From Oscillatoriophycideae cyanobacterium NC_groundwater_1537_Pr4_S-0.65um_50_18 (GTDB lineage: Bacteria > Cyanobacteriota > Cyanobacteriia > Elainellales > Elainellaceae), in contig JACQYI010000007.1 in the NCBI GenBank assembly GCA_016208305.1, positions 62,001 to 126,000 on the forward strand: a stretch of DNA of 64,000 bases, given 5' to 3'. A program made the position numbers and the translations under genes. Below the pieces are notes generated by a model. That model worked only from the letters and a program-made list of their open reading frames with translations, was not told the origin of the DNA and made no database searches. This document shows positions 27,665 through 36,611 of this stretch, in pieces; the first letter of the stretch is position 1; every line of letters starts with the position of its first letter.

Positions 27665-28348
27665 TCAAACAGAGCGAAGCAGCTTCAGCAACTCTTCTGC
27701 TGCGGAGCCCGAAGAAGCCGGATTCTGCCCCGTCACAAGCTTCCCGTCCACTTGGACATAGGGAACCCAGTTGTCGGCTTTGCTATAAATGCCACCCCGT
27801 TCCTTCAGCCGATCTTCCAAGAGGAAAGGTACGACTGCGGTCAAGTCCATCGCTTCTTCTTCTGTATTCGTGAACCCGGTCACACGCTTGCTTTTAACCA
27901 GATACTCGCCGTCTTTTGTGCGCACATTGACTAACGCGACCGGCGCATGACATACTGCACCGACTGGCTTCTCGGCTTTCACGAAGGCTTCGATTAGCGC
28001 GATGGATACCGCGTTATCGGGCATGTCCCACATCGGACCATGTCCGCCAGGGTAAAAGATCGCGTCAAAATCGTCTGAGGAAACGTCGGCTAGCTTTTTG
28101 GTATTGGCAAGTTCAGCCTGCGCAGCACTGTCTGTGCTGAAGCGCTTCGTTAATTCAGTCTGGAACTCGGGTAACTCGCTTTTCGGATCGAGCGGTGGCT
28201 GACCACCCTTTGGTGAAGCCACCGTGATCTCTGCTCCCGCATCCTTCAGCACGTAATAGGGAGCCGCGAACTCTTCCAGCCAGAAACCAGTTTTCTTGCC
28301 AGTATCACCGAGTTGGTCATAAGACGTGAGAACCATGAGAATCTTCAT
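27665..28348 (-). CDS. DJ-1/PfpI (Hsp31-like) type 1 glutamine amidotransferase-fold protein
   Basis: A 227-residue protein from the ATG at 28348, where MKILMVLTSYDQLGDTGKK is the standard N-terminus; a longer frame exists but lacks a ribosome site. It has PGGHGPMWDMPDN and the nucleophile elbow Cys-His in PVGAVCHAPVALV, as in Hsp31/YhbO-type chaperone-glyoxalases. These act on methylglyoxal or damaged proteins. First gene of the eight-gene run, with an inverted repeat 59-84 bp upstream. Confidence 0.88.
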   Translation of the reverse strand: MKILMVLTSYDQLGDTGKKTGFWLEEFAAPYYVLKDAGAEITVASPKGGQPPLDPKSELPEFQTELTKRFSTDSAAQAELANTKKLADVSSDDFDAIFYPGGHGPMWDMPDNAVSIALIEAFVKAEKPVGAVCHAPVALVNVRTKDGEYLVKSKRVTGFTNTEEEAMDLTAVVPFLLEDRLKERGGIYSKADNWVPYVQVDGKLVTGQNPASSGSAAEELLKLLRSV

Positions 28349-28406
28349 TAGCAAACTCCTTCTGTTTAAGAATCTGTCTTGAAACGCCAATGTATTGCTA
28401 CTTCAC

Positions 28407-28432
28407 ACTTGATTCATTCTTTTGAATCAAGT
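28407..28432. promoter_or_regulatory. inverted repeat upstream of the detoxification run, candidate operator
   Basis: ACTTGATTCA, six bases, TGAATCAAGT: a perfect 10-bp inverted repeat located 59-84 bp before the DJ-1-like start and after the DsbA-like stop. No T-run follows on the minus strand, so an operator is more likely than a terminator. No adjacent repressor gene is visible. Confidence 0.5.
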
Positions 28433-28506
28433 TTAGTCACCCGTCCTTCGATCCCATCATGGAACGTTCGTTATGAAAACATTCGTTGGGATTATCATCA
28501 AAAACA

Positions 28507-29064
28507 TTACTGAGTTGCCGCCACGAAGGCTGCTATCAATTGCTCAATCGTCCAGCGATCGCGATACCGCATTCCATTTACAAACAGAGCGGGTGTAGCG
28601 TCTACTCCACTTCGATATCCACCTTGAATATCTGCAATGATGCGATCGGCATAGACTTTTTGGGATAAGTCTTGCAGAAATCGAGGAATGTCGAGTCCCA
28701 AACGATTGGCATATTCCACAAGATAGCCGTTCTCTAGCGCTTGTTGGTGGATAAAGAGCATCTCATGCATCTGCCAAAACTGACCTTGTATAGCTGCGGC
28801 TTCCGCTGCTTCCGCTGCCCGTTGAGCATGAGGATGAATCTGGATTTGGGGAAAATGACGAAAGATAAAACACGCATCATTCTCCTCGAAAGCAGGGCTT
28901 AACTGCTGTTGAGCTGCTTTAATCAACCGATAGGCATTGGCACTTTGAAAACATTCATAATCTCCATACATGACGAGTACAACACTGGCACTTAGCACAC
29001 CTTGAATGTGATCCTGAATTGAAGGCGGAACAAACAAGGAATCATGCGCGCGATCGTTAGCCAT
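28507..29064 (-). CDS. DsbA-family thioredoxin-fold protein with a single active-site Cys
   Basis: A 185-residue thioredoxin-fold protein related to DsbA/Na+/H+-antiporter-linked thiol oxidoreductases: VLVMYGDYECFQSANAYRLI, RHFPQIQIHPHAQRAAEAAE, cis-Pro loop DATPALFVNGMRYRDRW. The usual CxxC is reduced to CFQS, leaving only the first cysteine. No signal peptide. This monothiol form cannot make an internal disulphide and may act as a reductase, isomerase or glutathione-dependent enzyme. It is transcribed in the same direction as the detoxification run but separated by 158 bp with an inverted repeat. Confidence 0.85.
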   Translation of the reverse strand: MANDRAHDSLFVPPSIQDHIQGVLSASVVLVMYGDYECFQSANAYRLIKAAQQQLSPAFEENDACFIFRHFPQIQIHPHAQRAAEAAEAAAIQGQFWQMHEMLFIHQQALENGYLVEYANRLGLDIPRFLQDLSQKVYADRIIADIQGGYRSGVDATPALFVNGMRYRDRWTIEQLIAAFVAATQ

Positions 29065-29226
29065 TTTTCAGACCTGTCCAGCAAACTTAAACCCTGCAAC
29101 TCAATTGCTGTTAGCGTTTGCATAAATTCAATATAGAGAATTGAGTTCTCATCTGTCGTCCACTGAGAGTCTACAATTCGGCGCAGTCTAGGGATTGATG
29201 AAGCAATCCGGCTCAAGTGGGAGCTT

Positions 29227-29248
29227 GACTCCGACTAAAGTCGGAGTC
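29227..29248. terminator. perfect hairpin between the regulator operon and the DsbA-like gene
   Basis: GACTCCGACT, two bases, AGTCGGAGTC: a 10-bp GC-rich perfect stem 25 bp beyond the LuxR-regulator stop on the minus strand. No clear T-run follows, so it may be a factor-assisted terminator or a dispersed repeat. Confidence 0.45.
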
Positions 29249-29272
29249 CGGATCTCAACCCCAAACTACAAT

Positions 29273-29932
29273 CTATAAACTGACCAAGCCGCGTTTGACA
29301 CCCACAATGACAGCTTGGGTGCGATCGCTCACTCCCAGCTTGGTCAAGATATGAGTCACATGGGATTTGACCGTGCTTTCGCCAATATTTAAAGCCGTTC
29401 CAATGTCTTGATTACTCAATCCCTGCGCGATTAAACGGAGCACATCTAACTCGCGTTCACTCAGGACTGGGTTATTCATCCGCTCTACCAGCTTGCTTGC
29501 CACCGTCGAAGAAACATACGGCTGACCGCTATGAACAATCCGGATCGCATTCAAAAGTTCATTGGGTTTTGCATCTTTCAGCAGATAACCCTGAGCACCA
29601 GCCTGCAATCCACGATAAATATCTTCATCGCCATCATAGGTGGTCAGCACAATCATTCGAGCCGACTTAAATTCAGCGCAAATCGCAGTAATGGCTTCAA
29701 CCCCTCCCATTTCTGGCATGCGTAAATCCATCAGGGTGACATCAGGCTGGTGTTCACGATACCGGGTGATCGCTTGCTGCCCGTCCTCCGCTTGAGCAAC
29801 CACCGTCATTTCTGGATCATAGTTGATGATGTTTGCCAATCCTTCCGCAACAAGGGAGTGGTCATCCACAATCAGAACCCGGATGGGGGTGTGGGGTGTG
29901 GAGTGTGGGGTGTGGGATGTAGGGGAAGTCAA
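29273..29932 (-). CDS. NarL/LuxR-type response regulator
   Basis: A 219-residue regulator. The receiver has VLIVDDHSLVAEG, phospho-acceptor Asp in DVTLMDLRMPEMGG and Lys in LLKDAKPNE; the LuxR helix-turn-helix is LSERELDVLRLIAQGLSNQDIGTALNIGESTVKSHV. It uses a TTG start that overlaps the stop of the four-helix-bundle gene, and its first 17 residues (Thr/Pro/His-rich) are read from a G-rich simple repeat, so the native start may differ. It is the likely partner of the 1994-residue kinase upstream, which ends in a NarL-type kinase domain. Confidence 0.9.
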   Translation of the reverse strand: MTSPTSHTPHSTPHTPIRVLIVDDHSLVAEGLANIINYDPEMTVVAQAEDGQQAITRYREHQPDVTLMDLRMPEMGGVEAITAICAEFKSARMIVLTTYDGDEDIYRGLQAGAQGYLLKDAKPNELLNAIRIVHSGQPYVSSTVASKLVERMNNPVLSERELDVLRLIAQGLSNQDIGTALNIGESTVKSHVTHILTKLGVSDRTQAVIVGVKRGLVSL

Positions 29933-30300
29933 TTGTTGTCAATCCTCCTTTGAAGGCTTTGGCGAAGACGGTAGAGTAAGCGTCCTGCACTTTCACACAA
30001 ACTCATCAGTTCGGTAATGTCATCAATGTAATTCAAGCTATTAGCAAGCAGCAGCAGAGTTTCCAATTCTTTGAGACTTCCATTCGCAATACCAAGAAAC
30101 TGGATGTATTCCTTACAATGATTTCGTCCGTATCCCTCAGCGATATTAGCAGGCTCCGAGACACAGGCTCTACGAATTTGAGAGGTTAGCCCATAAATTT
30201 CATGCTTCGGCATGGCTTCTGTTGCCTGATAAACCTGCTTTGCTAATCCCATCGATACTTTCCAAACCTCCAAATCACGGTAACTTTCTAACTTCCCCAT
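29929..30300 (-). CDS. four-helix-bundle protein (S23/IVP, Avd-like)
   Basis: A 123-residue all-helical protein with the family pattern SYRDLEVWKVSMGLAKQVYQ, YGLTSQIRRACVSEPANIAE, GYGRN and LGIANGSLKELETLLLLA. This family includes proteins encoded in 23S rRNA intervening sequences and the Avd accessory protein of diversity-generating retroelements. No reverse transcriptase or variable repeat is nearby. It is inserted between a kinase gene and its regulator, with simple-sequence repeats on both sides, and its stop overlaps the regulator start. A basic, nucleic-acid-binding role is possible. Confidence 0.88.
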   Translation of the reverse strand: MGKLESYRDLEVWKVSMGLAKQVYQATEAMPKHEIYGLTSQIRRACVSEPANIAEGYGRNHCKEYIQFLGIANGSLKELETLLLLANSLNYIDDITELMSLCESAGRLLYRLRQSLQRRIDNN

Positions 30301-30302
30301 AA

Positions 30303-30357
30303 CCCACCTCCCCTACACCCCACACCCCTACACCCATACCCCCACACCCCTACACCC
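30303..30357. repeat. C-rich simple repeat, partner of the inverse G-rich repeat at 29883-29926
   Basis: Runs of CCCCACACCCCTACACCC-type words separate the kinase stop from the four-helix-bundle gene. The complementary-sense version (GTGTGGGGTGTGG) lies on the other side of that gene, inside the first codons of the response regulator. Together they form a loose inverted pair bracketing the gene. Confidence 0.75.
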
Positions 30358-33300
30358 CAATCACCACCACAATTTCTGTCCCCTGTCCAGGTTGGCTTTG
30401 AATCGCTAGGTGTGCGCCAATCTGCTCGGCTCGCTCGCTCATTCCTACCAAACCAAAGCCGCCCAGTGATGAAATGCTCCCTACCCCAAAGCCCTGTCCA
30501 TCATCTTGAATGCGCAGAAGACATTGAGCATCGTCGTACACCAACTCAACCAAAATTCTACGAGCGTTGGCGTACTTGATGGCGTTTGTTAACGCTTCCT
30601 GTCCAATGCGGAGTAAGTGATTTTCTACTTCGATCGGCAGAGCATAAACCACACCCTTGCTTTCGTAGCTCAATGTGGTTTCAGTCGTGGACTGCATTTG
30701 AGTGACGAGACGATGTAGCGCACTCGGTAACGTACTCTCTTCTAACAATTGGGGACGCAGCGCTGCCACGGAACGCCGAGCTTCAGCCAGTCCGGTTCGG
30801 GCTAATTCATCAATTTTTTCCAGCCTTTCCAGATAGATTTGAGCCGATCCCGAATCATCTGCCAGCATTTGTGTCGTAGACCCGATATGGAGCAAAATCC
30901 CCGTAAACGCCTGCGCTAACGAATCGTGAATTTCGCGCGCCATGCGGTTGCGTTCTTCCAGAATTGAGGCTTCTTCGGCGCGTCTGCGATCGCTGATGTC
31001 TGTAATCAGCCCATAATATCCTTTCACTTGACCATTGGCATCGAAATCAGGGATCAGGGAATTACTGATATATTTCCTGCCAAACGCACAGGGAATTTCT
31101 GCCTCATAGGTGGTGATTTGTCCTGCCAACGCTTGCTGGATGTAAGGTGCCACAACTTGATAAGATGCCTCACCCACGTTTTCGCGAACCTGCTTGCCTA
31201 GAATCTCACCTCGGCTACGGTGAAACCATTCCTCATAGGTGCGGTTGGCAAACCGATACCGCTGATCGGCATCGACATAAGTGATACAAACGGGTAGAGC
31301 ATCTGTGATCAGTCGTAATTCTTGTTCTCGTAAGCGAAGCTCGTCGAAGACATTGCGCAGTTCTGCTTCACTTTTCTGTAAAGCAGCAGTTCGTTCGGCA
31401 ACCTGTTGCTCCAATGTACGATTGTAATCGGCTAATAATTGCTCAGCCTGTCTGCGCTCAGTGATGTCTTGAAACGCAACAATCCCATAAACGACATTGC
31501 CCCGCTCATCAAACACAGGAGTACCCCAGACCTCAATGGGAATGGTGGCATTGTTCTGCCGAATATCGATGTCTTCAATTGTGGTACGTTCACCGTTCAA
31601 TGCCCGGATAACGGGCAGTCTCTCTGTTGGGTAGATTTGATTGGTTCCAGTCATATAGAACTGATACACTTCAGCGATTTGATCGGGGGGTACGGCAGGA
31701 TCAATTCCTTTGCCCATGAGCTGAATCCCTCGCTGATTGGCATAATAAGGGCGACCTGCCGCATCGACGATGCCAATTCCGACGGGAATCGCTTCTAGAA
31801 ACTGCGTCATCTGGCTTTTACTTGCGCGTTGCTCTGAATACAGTTTGGCATTCTCAATTGCAATGGCAGCCTGAGTCGAGAGGAGATTGAGAAGTTGCGA
31901 TCGCTCTGCTGTAAATGCTCCAGTTACCAATCGGTTTTCTAGATACAACACACCAATCAGATTGCTTTGATTTAGCAACGGCAAACACAAGACCGATTGC
32001 GATTGATAGCGTTGAATGTAGGCATCATTGATAAAATTGCCTTCATGCGTTGCATCATTGAGGATAACTGATTCACGCGTGCGAATCACATATTGAACAA
32101 TAGATTCAGGTAAGTGATTTGTCATGGGAGTCGATTGCAGCACTTGGGTTGTGCAGACCCTTTCCCCTTCAGCCAGTTCACAAGTTGCTGCGATCGCCCA
32201 TTCTCCTGCATTTTCTAAAAGCAAATATCCGGTTTGTGCCCCAGCATTTTCAATCAGGATCTGCATCAACGAACGCAGTAATTGTTCTAGTTCAATTTCA
32301 CTTGAAATAGCTTGAGATGCTTTCATCACCGTGGCTAGATCGATAGCAACCTGTGAAGTATTAGAAATCGTTCCAGTCGTGGTGTGAATGGGCACGGACG
32401 CTATATTCTGTGACTGAGGAAAGAAAGAAGGATAGCGAGCTTCTAAATCGTTGACCTTTGCCACTGCACCCCAACGCTCATAGCAATAATGGGCTTCCTT
32501 CATATAGAACTGAGCAAACCTGGCTCGACCACGCGCCAGGTAATGTTTGGCGGCTAACTCATAGCTCAAGGCTTCTTCTTGAAGGTACTCGTTTGCTTTA
32601 GCCCCCTCAATGGCTTGTTCGTAACACTCCTCTGCTTCCAAAAACTGACCCAAAACTCGCGCTTTTTCTGCTTCGACGAGATGAAATTTATGCAAAAAAT
32701 TCATCGGGGCGTGGTCTGCCCATTTCTGCATCTTTTCCTGGTTGGCGTTAACGCGATTCAACCAAACTTCTTTTTCAGCGCTAGAAGCATTCGCCCACAG
32801 GCTCAGAAGGATGAGGGAATCATAGAAATGAAAGACGGCAACAGAGATGATTGCGGTGGCTGCGCCTAAATATGGGGCTGATAAAGTAGCCGTTTCTGCC
32901 GCTTGCTCATACTCCCCAAACAGATAGCTTAAAATCAGCTTATTTAAGTAAAAGTAGTGAAGGCTCGTACCATCTTTGACTGCGATCGCCCGTGCTAGTG
33001 CTGCTTCTTCATCATAGAGAGAACCGACTAAGCGACTTGGATTTTCAGATTGACCTCGCAGATTCAAGATCGTTTGCTGCACCATTGCCAGCCAGGTAGC
33101 AGCCGTCTCTCGCCTAATTTGATGGGTGGCTTTGCGATAAATTGCGGTTTGGTGCTCCAGTTCGGTCAGGTCTTGTCCTGCCAAAAAGGGGTAATAACAC
33201 AGGCTGAAGGCACAGTAACTGGCAAATTCAAACTCTCCACTTTCGATCCCGCTTTGATACGCCTCCGCTAAACTGGGAAACGTCTCTCTCAGATGCTCTT

Positions 33301-36300
33301 TCCAATGAATGATATGGAAATTTACCATCAGCGATGCTTTGCAGTTGCCTCTCTTGTTGCTCAATCGGTTCGCTAACGTTAACGCTAATTTGCCAAATCG
33401 ATAGCCCAATTCAAGGTTCTCGACAACGCCACAGAGCATCATGCCATAGCCCGCATAACCGAGAATTGACCAGCTCGCGTTGCCGTGGGCGATCGATAAA
33501 TTCACCATCTGGCACACCATCAACACCATCAGAGCAGGTGTCACATTAAAAGCGGCACCCACGGTGCTGACTAACGTGTAGAGCGCGGCCAGGGGCACAG
33601 GCTCCGTCATCTCTGGCAGATCAATCAAAGCTTCGATGTCCCGCCCAGCCAAATGGGCAGCAGTTTCCTCTAATGCGGCTTGAACGTCTAACGGACTGGG
33701 CGATTCCACCAAGTTAACTCCCAAGCGTTGCAGCACTTCCAATCCCGTTTTCAGGGCTGCTTTTGGGTCGCCCCGCGACAACCCTGCTTGAATCCGGCTA
33801 TCGTAAACGTTCACGGTGTCTAGCACGGTCTTCGCATGACGGAGTACGGCTTCTACAAGCTGCTCCATTTCGTCAAAATGACCACTGAGGTAAGCGGCGG
33901 CAGCAGCCTCTGAATGCAGCACCAACGTCAAGTCATACTCACGCTGCCAACTCTCGACCTCAAGCAGTTTCAGCCCTGCCTTGAAATATTGAAAAGCGGC
34001 TTTATAAGCCGTTGCTGCCAGTGCTTTCTGCCCAGCTTGCACATTCAGTTGGGCAATCTCAGTTCGCTCAGATGGCGTAGTGACTGACTCGATGCCATGA
34101 TTCAGATGATCCACCATTTCAAACAACCGTTCCGATCGCTGCTCTGGCAATGTTTTTTCCAGTAAATTGCGACCGATTTGTAGATGTATCCCTTGTTTCT
34201 GCGACGCATCAATGAGCGCATAGGCTGCTTGCTGGACGCGATCGTGCAAGAACTTATACTCTTGAACGAACAAATTCTCATCTAACTCAGAGAGAGGTTG
34301 AATCAGTCCCGCTTGTACGGCAGTCAATAAATTCGGAAAAACGGTTTGAGGCAATTGGTCAGAGACGATCGCCAATGTCTCCAAATTAAATTCAGCCCCA
34401 ATGCAGGCCGCTAATTGCAGCAGTTGCTGCGTGTTTTCTGGCAGTTTCTTTAACTTGAGCAGCAACAATTCCACAACATTATCAGTGATATTCTGAGCCT
34501 CAATCTCAGCAATGTTCCACTGCCAGCTTCGGTTTTCTGGATTAAAACTCAACAAATTTTCGCTAGATAACAACTGCAAAAATTCACTCACAAAGAATGG
34601 ATTGCCCCCTGTTTTGCGCAGCACCAATTCAGCCAGAGAACGAACCGTATTCGTATCCTGATGCAACGTCTCGGCGATGAGTTGAGTCAATGGTTCCAAG
34701 GTTAAGGATGCCAGGACAATCTCCTCAAGCACAGCCCCTTGTTGCCGCAGCCTTTCCAGCGCCATTGCAAATGGATGTGTTGGGTTCACTTCATTGTTTC
34801 GATAGGCTCCAATCAAAAACAGGTATTGAGTTTGCTCATCGAGTAACATCAGCTCGATTAACTGAATGGTGGCAGAATCGATCCACTGCAAATCATCGAG
34901 AAAGATGACTAACGGATGATCGTTGGCACAAAACACTCGAATGAATTGTTGAAACACTCGATTAAAGCGGTTTTGCGTTTCTGTTGCTCCTACTTCTGAT
35001 ACAGAGGGCTGATTGCCAATGATGAGTTCTACTTCAGGAATCACATCAATGATCAGTTGCCCGTTGCTGCCTAATGCGTTGAGTAGGCGCGATCGCCACT
35101 GTTGCACCTGCTCATCCGGTTCCCCCAGCAATTGCTGCACCAGTTTTCGTAAGGCATCCACGATCGCGCTGTAGGGGATGTTGCGCTGCAACTGGTCAAA
35201 CTTACCTGAGGTAAAATATCCGTGCCTTGCTGTAATCGGTTTGTAAAGTTCTTGTACCAACGCTGATTTGCCGACGCCAGCATAGCCACTAATCAACATC
35301 ATTTCAGAAGACGTAGAGATACTATCACTCTCCACATCTTCCCCTCTCTTCCTTCCTACGCCCCCTCTCCCTGCAACTCTCTCAAACGCCGCTAGTAATG
35401 CTGCTATCTCCTCCTCTCGACCATACAGTTCTTGTGGAATCTGAAATTGATCGGAAATATCTTGCAGACCCAGTTGAAAAGAATCAATTTGACCACTTGT
35501 TTTGAGTTGATCAGCACAATCCTCTAAATCCGCTTTGATACCCCAAGCACTTTGATAACGATCCTTGGCATTTTTCGCCATCAGTTTCAAGATAATATCT
35601 GAAACTGGCTTGGGAATTTTAGAATTCAATTCACACGGTGGTATGGGGGGTCTGGCAAGATGACAATAGATGAGTTCAAGAACATCCGTTGCTGGAAAAG
35701 GCACTTGTCCGGTGAGTAATTCATAGAACGTCACTCCAAGCGAGTAAAAATCGGTGCGGTAATCGATCAATCGATTCATCCGCCCAGTTTGCTCCGGGGA
35801 GAGATAGCCAAGAGTTCCCTCTAAAACATGAGGACTTTTGAACGTAGGATTTTTGCGGTTAAATTGAGTCGCAATCCCAAAGTCGATAATTTTGACAACG
35901 CCTGTATCGAGATTGAGAACAATATTTCCGGGATTAATATCCTTGTGAATGATATTGGCGGCATGGATGCTGCCTAAAATGTTGCTGAGATTGATGGCAA
36001 GAGGAAGAAAGGTAGATACAGGCATGGGATGGAAAGCTTCCGAGCGCGATCGCATCCAGTATTCTAGTGACTCACCGCCAAAATCTTCTAATAGAATAAA
36101 AAGCGTGCGTTGATAGTCTTGCTGACTATATGCCTTGATCACGCCTTCCCGTTTGAGGGAACGGGTGATTTCATACTCCTGTCGGTAGCGCGTTAGTTCT
36201 TGGGCAGAGGGATAATCTTGCTTGAGCAGTTTGACCACGATCGCCATCCCATCGTCTCGAATGCCCCGGTAAATCAGAGAATTAGAGCTTTCGTAAATTT

Positions 36301-36334
36301 TGCTTTGGATAGCAATCCCTGGTAAAGCAACCAT
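30350..36334 (-). CDS. giant hybrid Ser/Thr kinase - AAA ATPase - GAF - PAS - histidine kinase
   Basis: A 1994-residue multidomain sensor. Order by rough position: protein-kinase domain 10-270 (HKDINPGNIVLN, KIIDFGIA); AAA-type ATPase 295-640 with Walker A GYAGVGKSALVQEL near 348 and Walker B LVIFLDDLQWID near 475; a long helical, TPR-like region 650-1310; GAF about 1340-1500; two PAS domains about 1510-1630 and 1670-1790; and a NarL-type kinase with the His in MAREIHDSLAQ near 1800 and ATPase to the end (LRIQDDGQGFGVG). Such proteins are typical of filamentous cyanobacteria and integrate several signals. Its cognate output is probably the LuxR regulator at 29273. Confidence 0.93.
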   Translation of the reverse strand: MVALPGIAIQSKIYESSNSLIYRGIRDDGMAIVVKLLKQDYPSAQELTRYRQEYEITRSLKREGVIKAYSQQDYQRTLFILLEDFGGESLEYWMRSRSEAFHPMPVSTFLPLAINLSNILGSIHAANIIHKDINPGNIVLNLDTGVVKIIDFGIATQFNRKNPTFKSPHVLEGTLGYLSPEQTGRMNRLIDYRTDFYSLGVTFYELLTGQVPFPATDVLELIYCHLARPPIPPCELNSKIPKPVSDIILKLMAKNAKDRYQSAWGIKADLEDCADQLKTSGQIDSFQLGLQDISDQFQIPQELYGREEEIAALLAAFERVAGRGGVGRKRGEDVESDSISTSSEMMLISGYAGVGKSALVQELYKPITARHGYFTSGKFDQLQRNIPYSAIVDALRKLVQQLLGEPDEQVQQWRSRLLNALGSNGQLIIDVIPEVELIIGNQPSVSEVGATETQNRFNRVFQQFIRVFCANDHPLVIFLDDLQWIDSATIQLIELMLLDEQTQYLFLIGAYRNNEVNPTHPFAMALERLRQQGAVLEEIVLASLTLEPLTQLIAETLHQDTNTVRSLAELVLRKTGGNPFFVSEFLQLLSSENLLSFNPENRSWQWNIAEIEAQNITDNVVELLLLKLKKLPENTQQLLQLAACIGAEFNLETLAIVSDQLPQTVFPNLLTAVQAGLIQPLSELDENLFVQEYKFLHDRVQQAAYALIDASQKQGIHLQIGRNLLEKTLPEQRSERLFEMVDHLNHGIESVTTPSERTEIAQLNVQAGQKALAATAYKAAFQYFKAGLKLLEVESWQREYDLTLVLHSEAAAAAYLSGHFDEMEQLVEAVLRHAKTVLDTVNVYDSRIQAGLSRGDPKAALKTGLEVLQRLGVNLVESPSPLDVQAALEETAAHLAGRDIEALIDLPEMTEPVPLAALYTLVSTVGAAFNVTPALMVLMVCQMVNLSIAHGNASWSILGYAGYGMMLCGVVENLELGYRFGKLALTLANRLSNKRGNCKASLMVNFHIIHWKEHLRETFPSLAEAYQSGIESGEFEFASYCAFSLCYYPFLAGQDLTELEHQTAIYRKATHQIRRETAATWLAMVQQTILNLRGQSENPSRLVGSLYDEEAALARAIAVKDGTSLHYFYLNKLILSYLFGEYEQAAETATLSAPYLGAATAIISVAVFHFYDSLILLSLWANASSAEKEVWLNRVNANQEKMQKWADHAPMNFLHKFHLVEAEKARVLGQFLEAEECYEQAIEGAKANEYLQEEALSYELAAKHYLARGRARFAQFYMKEAHYCYERWGAVAKVNDLEARYPSFFPQSQNIASVPIHTTTGTISNTSQVAIDLATVMKASQAISSEIELEQLLRSLMQILIENAGAQTGYLLLENAGEWAIAATCELAEGERVCTTQVLQSTPMTNHLPESIVQYVIRTRESVILNDATHEGNFINDAYIQRYQSQSVLCLPLLNQSNLIGVLYLENRLVTGAFTAERSQLLNLLSTQAAIAIENAKLYSEQRASKSQMTQFLEAIPVGIGIVDAAGRPYYANQRGIQLMGKGIDPAVPPDQIAEVYQFYMTGTNQIYPTERLPVIRALNGERTTIEDIDIRQNNATIPIEVWGTPVFDERGNVVYGIVAFQDITERRQAEQLLADYNRTLEQQVAERTAALQKSEAELRNVFDELRLREQELRLITDALPVCITYVDADQRYRFANRTYEEWFHRSRGEILGKQVRENVGEASYQVVAPYIQQALAGQITTYEAEIPCAFGRKYISNSLIPDFDANGQVKGYYGLITDISDRRRAEEASILEERNRMAREIHDSLAQAFTGILLHIGSTTQMLADDSGSAQIYLERLEKIDELARTGLAEARRSVAALRPQLLEESTLPSALHRLVTQMQSTTETTLSYESKGVVYALPIEVENHLLRIGQEALTNAIKYANARRILVELVYDDAQCLLRIQDDGQGFGVGSISSLGGFGLVGMSERAEQIGAHLAIQSQPGQGTEIVVVIGV

Positions 36335-36611
36335 GCAGCTTTTTTAGTGAAGTACGATGGGCATACCTCAAACTATAGAAGACTCATCACAATTTTTGGC
36401 GATCACACCCCTCCAAAATATATCCCTTCTATTCAAAACTCCGCCGTAGCTAGTCCAGCCTTCACCCGAAACTCAAGGTATTTGATGGCGTAATTTACAC
36501 CCTATCCTTGCCACAGATGAGTGACGTCAGAAGCAGAAACAACGCAGCCTTTCTTTTTACACCAGGAGCACAGCATGAAGATTCTGCCGATCGTATTCTC
36601 AAATTCAACTT

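Noticed and set aside
29929-30300. Diversity-generating retroelement because of the Avd-like protein
   Set aside because: No reverse transcriptase, template repeat or C-type-lectin variable target is seen within the window.
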